Shown one piece after another: positions 15,883 to 24,374 of a stretch of 64,000 nucleotides of DNA. Every line of letters begins with the position of its first letter. Positions within the stretch are counted from its first letter, which is position 1. Below the pieces are notes generated by a model. The model did not search any database. It saw only the letters and a list, made by a program, of their open reading frames with translations, and was not told the origin of the DNA. The position numbers and the translations under genes were made by a program. Source of the stretch: an uncultured Eubacteriales bacterium. Its GTDB lineage: Bacteria > Bacillota > Clostridia > Tissierellales > Peptoniphilaceae. The stretch spans positions 1 to 64,000 of the forward strand of contig UQFH01000005.1 of assembly GCA_900540185.1 (NCBI GenBank), in the 5' to 3' direction.

Positions 15883-16855
15883 ATCTGATGAAGCATCCGG
15901 AATTTATTGTTTTCAAGGAGAAGAGGACTACCTTGCAAAAAATACAATAAATTTTTTAAAAAAGGAACTTATAGATGAATCGGTTTTAGAATTTAACTCT
16001 TTTGAAAAAGATGCCGCAGATATGATTTATAATAATTTATATGAAGAAATTGTGAGACTTCCATTTATGGCAAAGAAAAGAGTTATAATCCTATATAATT
16101 GGACAGATTTGTCAAAAGATTTGGCTAAAAACTATGAGGAAATTGAAAAATTAAAGGACTCTTATATTTTGGTGTTAATGTCCAGCCCTGAAAGTCCAAG
16201 AAAGAATTTGTCTATTGTTAAGACTTTGATGAAGTATGACAGACTTGTTGACTTCGATATGGTAAATCCTGCAGCTCTTAAAAATTGGATTTTAAAAAAG
16301 CTTCAAGAAGAAAATAAGAAAATTTCTGAAGCTGCTCTTAGGAAATTTATAGAATATTTAAACTATTCTAAAGACTCTGAATTTAATTCGCTATATAAAA
16401 TAGAAAATGAAATAAAAAAACTCGCATCTATTAGCTCAGAATCCATTGATGAAAGCATAGTGGATTCGATGGTCAATAAGAGTATAAGTTCAAATATATT
16501 TAATCTAACTGATGCGATTTCTCAAAAAAACCGCAAAAAAGCAATTCAAGAATTAAATAAACTTTTGAATAACGGGGAAGAGCCTGTAAAAATTTTATAT
16601 ATGCTATCGAGACATATGATAAATGTTTTAAAAATTATAAATTATAAAAATCAAGGCTACAAGGATTATGACATAATGAGACTTGTCGGGATTTCTAAAT
16701 TTGAATTTAATAAAATATTTTCTACATTAAAAAATTTCAGTGAAGATAAAGCGAGATATAATTTGGAGAAATGTATGGAAGCGGACTATATTTTAAAGAC
16801 TAAAAAAAACGAGCCAAATGTATTACTATTTGAGCTCGTCGTCAGTCTTACCTGA
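15851..16855 (+). CDS. holA: DNA polymerase III subunit delta
   Basis: A 334-residue protein of the HolA/YqeN family, the delta subunit of the clamp loader that opens the sliding clamp. Features: an N-terminal GIYCFQGEEDYLAKNT segment replacing the Walker-type opening, an FMAKKRVIIL strand, and the C-terminal helical collar domain. Length is typical. The start lies inside comEC, which is a common arrangement in Firmicutes. Its last 30 nt overlap the convergent atpI-like gene. Confidence 0.92.
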   Translation: MNYTSFLKKIKSDEASGIYCFQGEEDYLAKNTINFLKKELIDESVLEFNSFEKDAADMIYNNLYEEIVRLPFMAKKRVIILYNWTDLSKDLAKNYEEIEKLKDSYILVLMSSPESPRKNLSIVKTLMKYDRLVDFDMVNPAALKNWILKKLQEENKKISEAALRKFIEYLNYSKDSEFNSLYKIENEIKKLASISSESIDESIVDSMVNKSISSNIFNLTDAISQKNRKKAIQELNKLLNNGEEPVKILYMLSRHMINVLKIINYKNQGYKDYDIMRLVGISKFEFNKIFSTLKNFSEDKARYNLEKCMEADYILKTKKNEPNVLLFELVVSLT

Positions 16856-17239
16856 TTTTAATTCGGCAATTGATTTGCCGGATTTTTTTATATCTATTAT
16901 ATTTATTATTTGAATTGCAAACGATAGCAGCAGAAGTCCTATTGCAGCGCTAAAAAAGTTTAAGGATGGACTTTTGTGCGCAACAGCAAGCGTGATTCCG
17001 TAAATGATAAATCTTTTAATATAATTTGCGGTTGCCAAAGCTTTTGCAGTCCTTTTCGGTTTATTTATAATGTTATCCAGCTCTATTGCAGATAACTTAA
17101 AAAGCAAAATCCTGATTGTGTTTGAAAACAAAATTCCTAATATTAAACTCTTCCAATCTTTAAAAAATAAAAATGCAATAATGAAAGGTATTGCCAAAAT
17201 ATAGCTTGCTATTATATAGCGTTTTATAAAGTTATTCAT
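16826..17239 (-). CDS. AtpI-like membrane protein (ATP synthase gene 1 family)
   Basis: A 137-residue membrane protein with four hydrophobic segments and a charged tail (SGKSIAELKSGKTDDELK). Size, topology and its place next to an AtpZ-like gene fit the ATP synthase subunit I family, which assists assembly of the c-ring or ion uptake; the family is poorly conserved, so the call is tentative. I use ATG 17239 behind GCGAGGATG and treat the extension to 17272 as the upstream gene's frame overlap. Overlaps the holA end tail to tail. It is 2.7 kb from, and on the opposite strand to, the atp operon. Confidence 0.68.
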   Translation of the reverse strand: MNNFIKRYIIASYILAIPFIIAFLFFKDWKSLILGILFSNTIRILLFKLSAIELDNIINKPKRTAKALATANYIKRFIIYGITLAVAHKSPSLNFFSAAIGLLLLSFAIQIINIIDIKKSGKSIAELKSGKTDDELK

Positions 17240-17468
17240 CACTTTCATCCTCGCTCTTTTTCTTTTTTTCAATCATTCTTGAAAGGCGTTTGTAGGCAAT
17301 ATTTAAACCGCTGAAAATCCCGATAATTAAAAGAATAAGAGTAAAAACCGAATTTGTTTTAAATAGTTTGTCAAGAAGCATCCCTATAACAAGACCTGCT
17401 GCAATACCGCTTATAATATCGATACTGACTTGGGTGATTAAGACCATATATTTAAAATTTTTCATCAT
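17232..17468 (-). CDS. AtpZ/AtpI family small membrane protein
   Basis: A 78-residue protein with two membrane segments joined by a short loop, then a highly charged tail (KKKKSEDESDE). This is the AtpZ pattern (F0F1-ATPase subunit of the two-helix type), often found before atpB. The GIAAGLVIGMLLDKLF segment is typical. RBS AAAGGAGG lies before two consecutive ATGs (17468 and 17465). It overlaps the regulator gene by 17 nt and the AtpI-like gene by 8 nt, so the three are one operon. Confidence 0.78.
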   Translation of the reverse strand: MMKNFKYMVLITQVSIDIISGIAAGLVIGMLLDKLFKTNSVFTLILLIIGIFSGLNIAYKRLSRMIEKKKKSEDESDE

Positions 17469-18675
17469 TCGCCTCCTTTAGGTCATCAATTGAAATCGTA
17501 TTTCTAAACTCGCGTGGAGTTATGTTCTTTATTTTAATAAAGTTTCTATAAAAAGTCTTCACTGTGTTATATCCGACTTCAAAGGCAATATTTGTAATAC
17601 TCTCGTCAGTCGAAAGAATTAATTTTGCCGCCTTATTAATTCTAACATAATTTAGAAATTCATTAAAGGTCTTTCCTATAAGAATTTTTAAGTTTTTGTT
17701 AATTTGAACGGGACTTGTGTTAAACATTTCCGAAATTTCATTTATAGTGATATTGGTACTGCTATTATTATAAATATAATTTACAATTCCGGAATAAATA
17801 TTGTCGCTATAATTATTATTTCCTTTATAACATCTTCTAAATTCGTTTGGATTTACATTTATAATACTTTTAAAGTTTTTTATAAAATGACTTTTGTCAA
17901 AATATCCCAAAAAAGAAGCTATTTCTGAAACTGTCATATCTGTGTGAATAAGAAGCTCCACAGCTTTTTTTACGCGAATTTCATTTAATAGCTCGAAAAA
18001 GGTGAGATTTGTTTCAGAGTTTATATATCTTGAAATATTGCTGTTTGACATAAAAAATATTTTTGATAGTTCATCAAGAGTAATCTTCTTGTCGGAATTG
18101 TTGTATATATAGGACAATATATTTTTTTTGTCCTTTGTATTTACTTCTTCTTTAGATTCAAAATAGAGAGCATGAGAAGCTCCGATTTCAAGAATATATG
18201 AGAAAAATAGTGAATTTATAATATTTTTTGGAATATTTTCTTGGGTTCTTGTCAGCTCGAAAGCCTTTTTAAAAGTATTAATAAGAGACTCTTCATGATA
18301 ACTTATAGCTTGATTTAAAACAGTTTTTGAAATTAATACTGTTCGAGACTCGTTGTCATATATATTAAAAAGGTTTTTATTAAATAAGTCAAAAGAATAT
18401 TTTAAAACATAAATTTTAAGCGGTTTTGTAACTTCAATAATTTCGGTTATAGCCCAAGGAACTACGGAAATCAAACAATTTTTTTCAATATTAAAAATAT
18501 TATTATCAATTTTAATTTTGCCATTTCCATCTATTACATAAATAAATCTGGAGCTTTGGTGAAGTATTGGTGAAGTTTTTGTGGAAATTTTCTCGTAATC
18601 TATATCCGCTATAATAGTTGGATCGATTGGGTTTTGTTCATTTGATTGAAGACTTGCTTTATTTTCTTTTATCAT
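17452..18675 (-). CDS. AraC-type regulator with two tandem DNA-binding domains
   Basis: A 407-residue transcription factor. Residues about 30-110 look like a cupin-type sensor (IDGNGKIKIDNNIFNIEKN). It then carries two AraC-type double helix-turn-helix domains: the first about 185-282 (ITLDELSKIFFMSNSNIS, ASFLGYFDKSHFIKNFK, NPNEFRR) and the second about 295-392 (ITINEISEMFNTSPVQINK, AFEVGYNTVKTFYRNF, TPREFRN). Most family members have only one. The ligand is unknown. The start is not well supported by a ribosome site. It is divergent from the ornithine carbamoyltransferase gene, which it may regulate, and is co-transcribed with atpZ/atpI-like genes. Confidence 0.87.
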   Translation of the reverse strand: MIKENKASLQSNEQNPIDPTIIADIDYEKISTKTSPILHQSSRFIYVIDGNGKIKIDNNIFNIEKNCLISVVPWAITEIIEVTKPLKIYVLKYSFDLFNKNLFNIYDNESRTVLISKTVLNQAISYHEESLINTFKKAFELTRTQENIPKNIINSLFFSYILEIGASHALYFESKEEVNTKDKKNILSYIYNNSDKKITLDELSKIFFMSNSNISRYINSETNLTFFELLNEIRVKKAVELLIHTDMTVSEIASFLGYFDKSHFIKNFKSIINVNPNEFRRCYKGNNNYSDNIYSGIVNYIYNNSSTNITINEISEMFNTSPVQINKNLKILIGKTFNEFLNYVRINKAAKLILSTDESITNIAFEVGYNTVKTFYRNFIKIKNITPREFRNTISIDDLKEANDEKF

Positions 18676-18721
18676 TTTGGTTTTAAATACACTCCTTACG
18701 TTTCAATATGTCCTATATTTA

Positions 18722-18730
18722 ATTATACCA
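18722..18730 (-). promoter_or_regulatory. Extended -10 promoter of the AraC-type regulator
   Basis: Minus-strand TGGTATAAT, an extended -10 element, about 45 bp before the regulator start; the -35 (TTTATA) is weak. The 117-bp divergent region also holds the start signals of the carbamoyltransferase, for which I see no consensus promoter, as expected for an activator-dependent gene. Confidence 0.6.
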
Positions 18731-18792
18731 TTTATTAGAATAAATATAAACAGGGCTTAGGCTTTAGTTAATAAATTAAAAGGAGATTTATT

Positions 18793-19785
18793 ATGGGTGT
18801 TAACTTAAGAGGCAGATCATTTTTGAAGCTTTTGGATTATACTCCACAAGAAATTAGATATTTACTTGATTTAAGTAAAGATTTCAAACACATGAAGAGG
18901 GCTGGAATTCCTCACAAATTCCTAGAAGGAAAGAATATGGTTCTTTTATTTGAAAAAACTTCAACAAGAACACGTTGTTCATTCGAAGTTGCAGGATATG
19001 ATTTAGGAATGGGAGTTACTTATCTTGATCCAGGTTCATCGCAAATGGGTAAAAAAGAATCAATCGAAGACACAGCAAGAGTTCTTGGAAGACTTTATGA
19101 CTGTATCGAATATAGAGGATTCTCCCAAGAATTAGTAACAACATTGTCTGACTACAGTGGAGTTCCTGTTTATAATGGACTAACAGACCTTTTCCACCCA
19201 ACACAAATGTTGGCTGACCTTTTAACAATTGAAGAAAACTTCGGAACATTAAAAGGATTAAACTTCACATACATGGGAGATGCTAGAAACAATGTTGCAA
19301 ACTCATTAATGATTGCATGTGCAAAAATGGGTGTAAACTTTACCGCTTGTGCACCAAGCCACTTATTCCCAACAGAAGAATTAGTTGAAGAAGCAAAGAA
19401 AATTGCAAAAGAAAGCGGTTCAACAATCACATTAACAGAAAATGTTAAAGAAGGAACAAAGGGAGCACATGTTCTCTATACAGACATTTGGGTATCAATG
19501 GGTGAACCTGATGAAGTTTGGGAAGAAAGAATTAATCTTCTTAAGAAATATCAAGTTAATAAAGAAGCATTGGCAAATTGTGATGAAAATGCTATTTTCA
19601 TGCACTGTCTACCAAGTTTCCACGACTTAAAGACAACAATCGGCAAAGACATCAATGAAAAATTCGGTCTTCCTGAAATGGAAGTTACAAATGAAGTATT
19701 TGAAGGACCGAGAAGTAAGGTATTTGACGAAGCTGAAAACAGAATGCACACAATCAAAGCTGTTATATATGCAACAATGAAATAA
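18793..19785 (+). CDS. argF/arcB: Ornithine carbamoyltransferase
   Basis: A 330-residue enzyme that interconverts ornithine plus carbamoyl phosphate with citrulline plus phosphate. The carbamoyl-phosphate motif STRTR is at residues 57-61, then HPTQML, the ornithine loop WVSMG and the catalytic HCLP are all present. Without argininosuccinate genes here, and in an anaerobe, a catabolic role in the arginine deiminase pathway (ArcB) is likely, but the biosynthetic form cannot be excluded. RBS AAAGGAG. Divergent from an AraC-type regulator. Codon use is strongly A-ending and uniform, suggesting high expression. Confidence 0.95.
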   Translation: MGVNLRGRSFLKLLDYTPQEIRYLLDLSKDFKHMKRAGIPHKFLEGKNMVLLFEKTSTRTRCSFEVAGYDLGMGVTYLDPGSSQMGKKESIEDTARVLGRLYDCIEYRGFSQELVTTLSDYSGVPVYNGLTDLFHPTQMLADLLTIEENFGTLKGLNFTYMGDARNNVANSLMIACAKMGVNFTACAPSHLFPTEELVEEAKKIAKESGSTITLTENVKEGTKGAHVLYTDIWVSMGEPDEVWEERINLLKKYQVNKEALANCDENAIFMHCLPSFHDLKTTIGKDINEKFGLPEMEVTNEVFEGPRSKVFDEAENRMHTIKAVIYATMK

Positions 19786-19793
19786 ATTTTTAT

Positions 19794-19819
19794 GCCTCGA
19801 TTTTATCGGGGCTTTTTTG
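19794..19819 (+). terminator. Terminator of the carbamoyltransferase gene
   Basis: GCCTCGAT/ATCGGGGC 8-bp stem (one G-T pair) with a TTT loop and six T residues. Confidence 0.9.
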
Positions 19820-19864
19820 TTATAAAGAATTTTTATAAATTGGTTAGATATATTCAATAAATGC

Positions 19865-19893
19865 TTGTATTTACAAAGCGGTTATTGTATAAT
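19865..19893 (+). promoter_or_regulatory. Promoter of the ATP synthase operon
   Basis: TTGTAT (19865-19870), 17 bp, TATAAT (19888-19893), 50 bp before the atpB start. A small hairpin TGACAA/TTGTCG follows in the leader. Confidence 0.78.
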
Positions 19894-19942
19894 ATAGGCA
19901 TGACAATGACTTTTTGTCGAATATTAAGAAAGGGGGCTCTAA

Positions 19943-20629
19943 GTGGAAAAAGGTATATATTTTACTTTGGCAGGCAAAGAGTATTTTTTGCATGATTCTG
20001 TATTCCAAGGGATGGTAATTGCTTTAATTTTATCAATTTTTGCAATAGTTATGAATTCTAAAATAAAAAAAGCTGATTACAGAAAAAAATCCACAGGAAT
20101 CATAAATCTGCTGGAAATATATGTTGAAGCTTTCCAAAGTTTGGTTGACCAAACAATGGGTAAAGGTCATAGAGAATTTGTTTCGTATATGTGCACATTG
20201 ATGCTCTATCTTGTTTTCGCCAATTTATGGGGCTTATTAGGATTTTCAACACCTACAAGTGACTACAACGTGACAGTTTCACTAGCTATTATGACTTTTG
20301 TTCTTGTACAGGCGACTTCGATTGTATCAAATGGAATTGGCGGTTATTTAAAGGGATTCCTGGAACCATTTCCTTTATTTTTGCCAATGAACATCATTGG
20401 TGAACTCGCAAACCCTGTATCGCTTTCTTTCCGGCTATTCGGAAACATCTTAAGCGGTGTAATTATTATGGAATTAGTACACTCGGCACTTCAATCTATA
20501 AGCGTTTTCTTGGTGCCCGCAAGTGCAATTTTGCACATTTATTTTGACGTATTTTCGGGATTATTACAAGCATTTATATTTACAATGCTTACAATGGCAT
20601 TTATCGGTCAAACATTCCCGGAAGAGTAA
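19943..20629 (+). CDS. atpB: ATP synthase F0 subunit a
   Basis: A 228-residue membrane protein forming the ion half-channels of F-type ATP synthase. The essential arginine lies in LSFRLFGNILSG, and a NIIGELANP segment precedes it. It starts with GTG 19943, behind AAGAAAGGGGG. First gene of the complete operon atpBEFHAGDC. Confidence 0.95.
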   Translation: MEKGIYFTLAGKEYFLHDSVFQGMVIALILSIFAIVMNSKIKKADYRKKSTGIINLLEIYVEAFQSLVDQTMGKGHREFVSYMCTLMLYLVFANLWGLLGFSTPTSDYNVTVSLAIMTFVLVQATSIVSNGIGGYLKGFLEPFPLFLPMNIIGELANPVSLSFRLFGNILSGVIIMELVHSALQSISVFLVPASAILHIYFDVFSGLLQAFIFTMLTMAFIGQTFPEE

Positions 20630-20650
20630 GACATTTGAAAGGAGATTTTT

Positions 20651-20914
20651 ATGAACATTTCTAATGAAGCATTTGTATTGGGTTGCTCAGCAATCGGTAT
20701 CGGAATTGCAATGACTGCAGGTATCGGACCTGCTATTGGACAAGGTTTCGCAGCAGGTAAAGCAACTGAAGCAGTTGGAAGACAACCTGAAGCTAAATCA
20801 GACATCATGCAAGTCATGCTTTTGGGGCAAGCAGTTTCAGAAACTACAGGTATTTACTCACTTGTTGTATCATTAATCATGCTATTCCTTAGACCACTAT
20901 TGGCCGGTCTATAG
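20651..20914 (+). CDS. atpE: ATP synthase F0 subunit c, sodium-type signature
   Basis: An 87-residue hairpin of two membrane helices with the RQPEA loop at 44-48. Helix 1 has GIGPAIGQG with Gln31, and helix 2 has GQAVSETTGIYSL with Val62, Glu64, Thr65, Thr66 and Tyr69. These positions match the sodium ligands of Ilyobacter-type c subunits (Gln, Val, Glu, Ser/Thr, Tyr), so the ring probably binds sodium ions rather than only protons. The Ser of the reference is Thr65 here, which can serve as the same ligand. RBS AAAGGAG. Confidence 0.96.
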   Translation: MNISNEAFVLGCSAIGIGIAMTAGIGPAIGQGFAAGKATEAVGRQPEAKSDIMQVMLLGQAVSETTGIYSLVVSLIMLFLRPLLAGL

Positions 20915-20932
20915 AAAATAGAGGAGAAGTAA

Positions 20933-21445
20933 ATGAACATTACAGTTAATGTTTTGCCTGATCTTCTCAACTTTACGGTTTCTGTTGCTACAACAATTGT
21001 TTTATATTTTATATTAAGACACTTTCTTTTTAAACCGATACAAGAACTTCTCCAAAAGAGAAAGGATTATATAGATGGAAATTTACGTGAAGCAGAAAAC
21101 AATCTTGCTGAATCTAACAAAATCAAAGATGAATACCAAAAGAAATTGCTTTCATCTAAAGAAGAAGCTAGAGACATTTTAAAAGATGCACGTAAAAACT
21201 ATGATAGTATTGTATCTGAAGCTAAACAAGATGCATTAAGCGAAAAAGAAAAAATTCTACAAACTGCTGAAAATGAAGCAAAATCAATGAAATCAAAAGC
21301 TTTGTCAAGCTTAAAAGATGAAATCATAGAGATTGCAATCGGTGCGGCAAAGGATTTATCCGGTGAAGAGGTTAATTCAAAGAAAGCTGCTGAATTCACA
21401 GAAAAAAGATTGAACTCTTTAAAGGATTCAAAATGGCAAGAATAG
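20933..21445 (+). CDS. atpF: ATP synthase F0 subunit b
   Basis: A 170-residue peripheral-stalk protein: one N-terminal membrane helix (about 10-27), then a long charged coiled coil rich in Glu, Lys and Ala. Begins behind GGAGAAG and overlaps atpH by 13 nt. Confidence 0.95.
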   Translation: MNITVNVLPDLLNFTVSVATTIVLYFILRHFLFKPIQELLQKRKDYIDGNLREAENNLAESNKIKDEYQKKLLSSKEEARDILKDARKNYDSIVSEAKQDALSEKEKILQTAENEAKSMKSKALSSLKDEIIEIAIGAAKDLSGEEVNSKKAAEFTEKRLNSLKDSKWQE

Positions 21446-21978
21446 GATTAACATATGCAGAAAGTCTTTTTTTATTGTCTGAAGACAGAAAAGAGACTGA
21501 AAAAGTTTTTGAAAATTTCAAAGGTTTTATTGACGCAATGAAAGAGACTGAGGACATTAAGAAGTTCCTATACAGTCCAATCTTTTCAAAAGAAGATAAA
21601 AAAGATTTGCTCGATAAGCTTTTAAAAGACGAGTCAGTTACTTTCAAAAATTTCCTTAAAGTCGTTGTAGACAAGGGAAGAGAAAGATATTTAGATGAAA
21701 CTTTTAGTGAATTTAAAAAACTTTATCTTGAAAAATCAAAGAAGGTTATTGCAAATGTGGAAACTGCATTTGAATTATCAGATGCTCAAGTTGAAAAAAT
21801 TAAGCAATTTATCCTTAATAAAACCGGAAAAGAAGCAATTGTTGAACAAAAGATAAACAAGAATCTTATTATGGGGGTTAGAATTTTTGTTTTGGGACAA
21901 GAAATCGACTTATCACTAAAAGGTTCTTATGATAGATTAGAGCAAAATTTAAAAAATAGAATTGAGGTGAGTGGATAG
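21433..21978 (+). CDS. atpH: ATP synthase F1 subunit delta
   Basis: A 181-residue stalk subunit that joins b to the alpha/beta head. The N-terminal helical domain begins MARIGLTYAESLF, and the C-terminal part holds the conserved GVRIFVLGQEIDLSLKGSYD segment. Its stop overlaps the atpA GTG start (TAGTG). Confidence 0.94.
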   Translation: MARIGLTYAESLFLLSEDRKETEKVFENFKGFIDAMKETEDIKKFLYSPIFSKEDKKDLLDKLLKDESVTFKNFLKVVVDKGRERYLDETFSEFKKLYLEKSKKVIANVETAFELSDAQVEKIKQFILNKTGKEAIVEQKINKNLIMGVRIFVLGQEIDLSLKGSYDRLEQNLKNRIEVSG

Positions 21979-23486
21979 TGAATCTTAGACCGGAAGAAAT
22001 TACTTCCGTTATTAAACAAATGATTGACAAATACGACGATGATATTTCCACCTCTGAAGTTGGTACTATAATTGAAGTAGGGGACGGAATCGCAAGATTA
22101 TACGGTTTGGATAACTGTATGGCGGGCGAACTGCTTGAATTTGAAAACGGAGTTTATGCGATGGCTCAAAACCTTGAAGAAGACAATGTCGGTTGTGTTC
22201 TTCTTGGAAGCGACGCAGATCTTAAAGAAGGTACTAAAGTAAGAAGAACCGGTAGAATTGTAGAAGTACCGGTTGGAGATGAATTAATCGGCCGTGTTGT
22301 GAATGCCTTAGGACAACCTATTGACGGTAAAGGTGAAATTAAAACTAAGAAATTCAGACCAATTGAACAAAAAGCACCGGGTGTAATAGAAAGAAAGAGC
22401 GTCAGCGTTCCTCTTCAAACAGGAATAAAGGCAATAGATTCAATTATTCCTATAGGCCGCGGTCAACGTGAACTTATAATCGGGGACAGACAAACTGGTA
22501 AAACTGCAATTGCCGTTGATACTATTATCAATCAAAAAGGCAAGGATGTTATTTGTATCTATGTAGCAATTGGACAAAAGATGTCCACAGTTGCCGGAAT
22601 CGTAGATACTTTGAACAAATACGGAGCTATGGATTACTCGATTGTTGTTAATGCAAGTGCGAGTGAGCTTGCACCTTTGCAATATATTGCTCCATATTCA
22701 GGCGTTGCTATGGCAGAAGAATTTATGCACCAAGGCAAAGATGTTTTGATTGTATATGACGACTTATCTAAACACGCTGTTGCATACAGATCTATGTCAT
22801 TGCTTTTGAGACGTCCACCGGGAAGAGAAGCATATCCTGGAGATATTTTCTATCAACATTCAAAACTTCTCGAAAGAGCTGCAAGACTTGATGATAAATA
22901 TGGTGGAGGCTCAATAACCGCACTTCCAATTATTGAAACACAAGCGGGCGATATTTCAGCATACATTCCTACAAACGTTATTTCTATTACAGACGGACAA
23001 ATTTTCCTTGAAACAGAATTATTCTTCTCAGGTCAACGTCCGGCTGTAAACTCAGGACTTTCTGTTTCACGTGTAGGGGGTAGCGCTCAAATTAAAGCCA
23101 TGAAGAAAGTTTCGGGCGGTATTAAACTTGAACTCGCTCAATACAGAGAATTGAAGTCTTTTGCACAATTCGGTTCGGAACTTGATCAAGATACACAAAA
23201 CAGACTTAACCATGGTCAAAAAATATTGGCAGTTTTAAATCAACCTCAATATTCACCAATGGACGTAAGCGATCAAATTTTGATTCTTTTTGCAGTTACA
23301 AAAGGTTATTTGGCAGATGTTCCGGTAGAAAATGTTAAAGAATTTGAAAAGGAATTTATAAATTATATTCATGATAAACATAGAGCTCTTCTAGAGAAAC
23401 TCGACGAAAAGAAAGAGCTTACTGATGATATTTTAGATGAACTTGTAGAAGCGATTAACACATTTAAAAATAATTATAAATTTTAG
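21978..23486 (+). CDS. atpA: ATP synthase F1 subunit alpha
   Basis: A 502-residue non-catalytic nucleotide-binding subunit. The P-loop GDRQTGKTAIA is intact, with the family signature PAVNSGLSVSRVGGSAQ near 355. GTG start at 21978, with GGTGAG upstream. Length is standard. Confidence 0.98.
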   Translation: MNLRPEEITSVIKQMIDKYDDDISTSEVGTIIEVGDGIARLYGLDNCMAGELLEFENGVYAMAQNLEEDNVGCVLLGSDADLKEGTKVRRTGRIVEVPVGDELIGRVVNALGQPIDGKGEIKTKKFRPIEQKAPGVIERKSVSVPLQTGIKAIDSIIPIGRGQRELIIGDRQTGKTAIAVDTIINQKGKDVICIYVAIGQKMSTVAGIVDTLNKYGAMDYSIVVNASASELAPLQYIAPYSGVAMAEEFMHQGKDVLIVYDDLSKHAVAYRSMSLLLRRPPGREAYPGDIFYQHSKLLERAARLDDKYGGGSITALPIIETQAGDISAYIPTNVISITDGQIFLETELFFSGQRPAVNSGLSVSRVGGSAQIKAMKKVSGGIKLELAQYRELKSFAQFGSELDQDTQNRLNHGQKILAVLNQPQYSPMDVSDQILILFAVTKGYLADVPVENVKEFEKEFINYIHDKHRALLEKLDEKKELTDDILDELVEAINTFKNNYKF

Positions 23487-23495
23487 AGGTGTATA

Positions 23496-24365
23496 ATGGC
23501 TGAACAGATGAAAGATATAAAAAGAAGGATAAATTCAGTTTCAAGTATTAGGCAAATAACAAACGCTATGGAACTTGTCAGTACTTCTAAGATGAGGAGA
23601 GCTCGTCTTAGGCTTGAATCTACCAGGCCTTATTATACCACTGTTATTGATAATATAAGAGAATTATTAACAGTAACCAAAGGCACAAAGACACCCTTAA
23701 CAGTTAAAAGGGAAGTTAAAAACCGCCTGTATGTTGTTATTACCGGCGACAGAGGTCTTGCCGGAGGTTATAATAGTAATTTACTCAGATATGCGGAAGA
23801 AAATATAGTTTCTAAAGAGGATAAGATAATAACTATAGGTGTTAAAACCTACGATTATTTTAATAAAAGAGGCTATAATATATACGATAAATTTTTTGGA
23901 GTCAGTGAGGATTTCACTTTTACAGACGCAAAGCATGTTGCTGAAATTGTTTTAGATTTATATAAAAAGAAAGAAGTTGATGAGGTTTATCTAATTTATA
24001 CAATTTTCAACAGTGCACTTAGTCAAAATCCTACATCTTTAAGAATTTTACCGGCTGAATTTACCGAAAATGAAAAGCAAGAAAAACTAAAGAGTGATGG
24101 ATACAACGATTTGATTGTTTTTGAACCATCGCCTCAAGTTATGCTTGATTATTTGGTTGAGGAATTTGCCGCAATATCCATATACGGAGCGTTAATCGAA
24201 AGTTCATCCAGTGAACAGGCTGCGAGAATGCAGGCTATGAAGAGCGCTACGGATAACGCAAACGAGATGATAGATGATTTGAGTCTCAGATACAATAGAG
24301 CAAGACAAGCTAATATCACTCAAGAATTAACTGAAATTGTCAGTGGTGCAGAGGCTTTAAAGTAA
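23496..24365 (+). CDS. atpG: ATP synthase F1 subunit gamma
   Basis: A 289-residue rotor shaft. N-terminal helix MKDIKRRINSVSSIRQITNAM, the GDRGLAGGYN segment, and the C-terminal SATDNANEMIDDL...YNRARQANITQEL helix are all present. RBS GAGGTG. Confidence 0.97.
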   Translation: MAEQMKDIKRRINSVSSIRQITNAMELVSTSKMRRARLRLESTRPYYTTVIDNIRELLTVTKGTKTPLTVKREVKNRLYVVITGDRGLAGGYNSNLLRYAEENIVSKEDKIITIGVKTYDYFNKRGYNIYDKFFGVSEDFTFTDAKHVAEIVLDLYKKKEVDEVYLIYTIFNSALSQNPTSLRILPAEFTENEKQEKLKSDGYNDLIVFEPSPQVMLDYLVEEFAAISIYGALIESSSSEQAARMQAMKSATDNANEMIDDLSLRYNRARQANITQELTEIVSGAEALK

Positions 24366-24374
24366 GGAGGGCAT

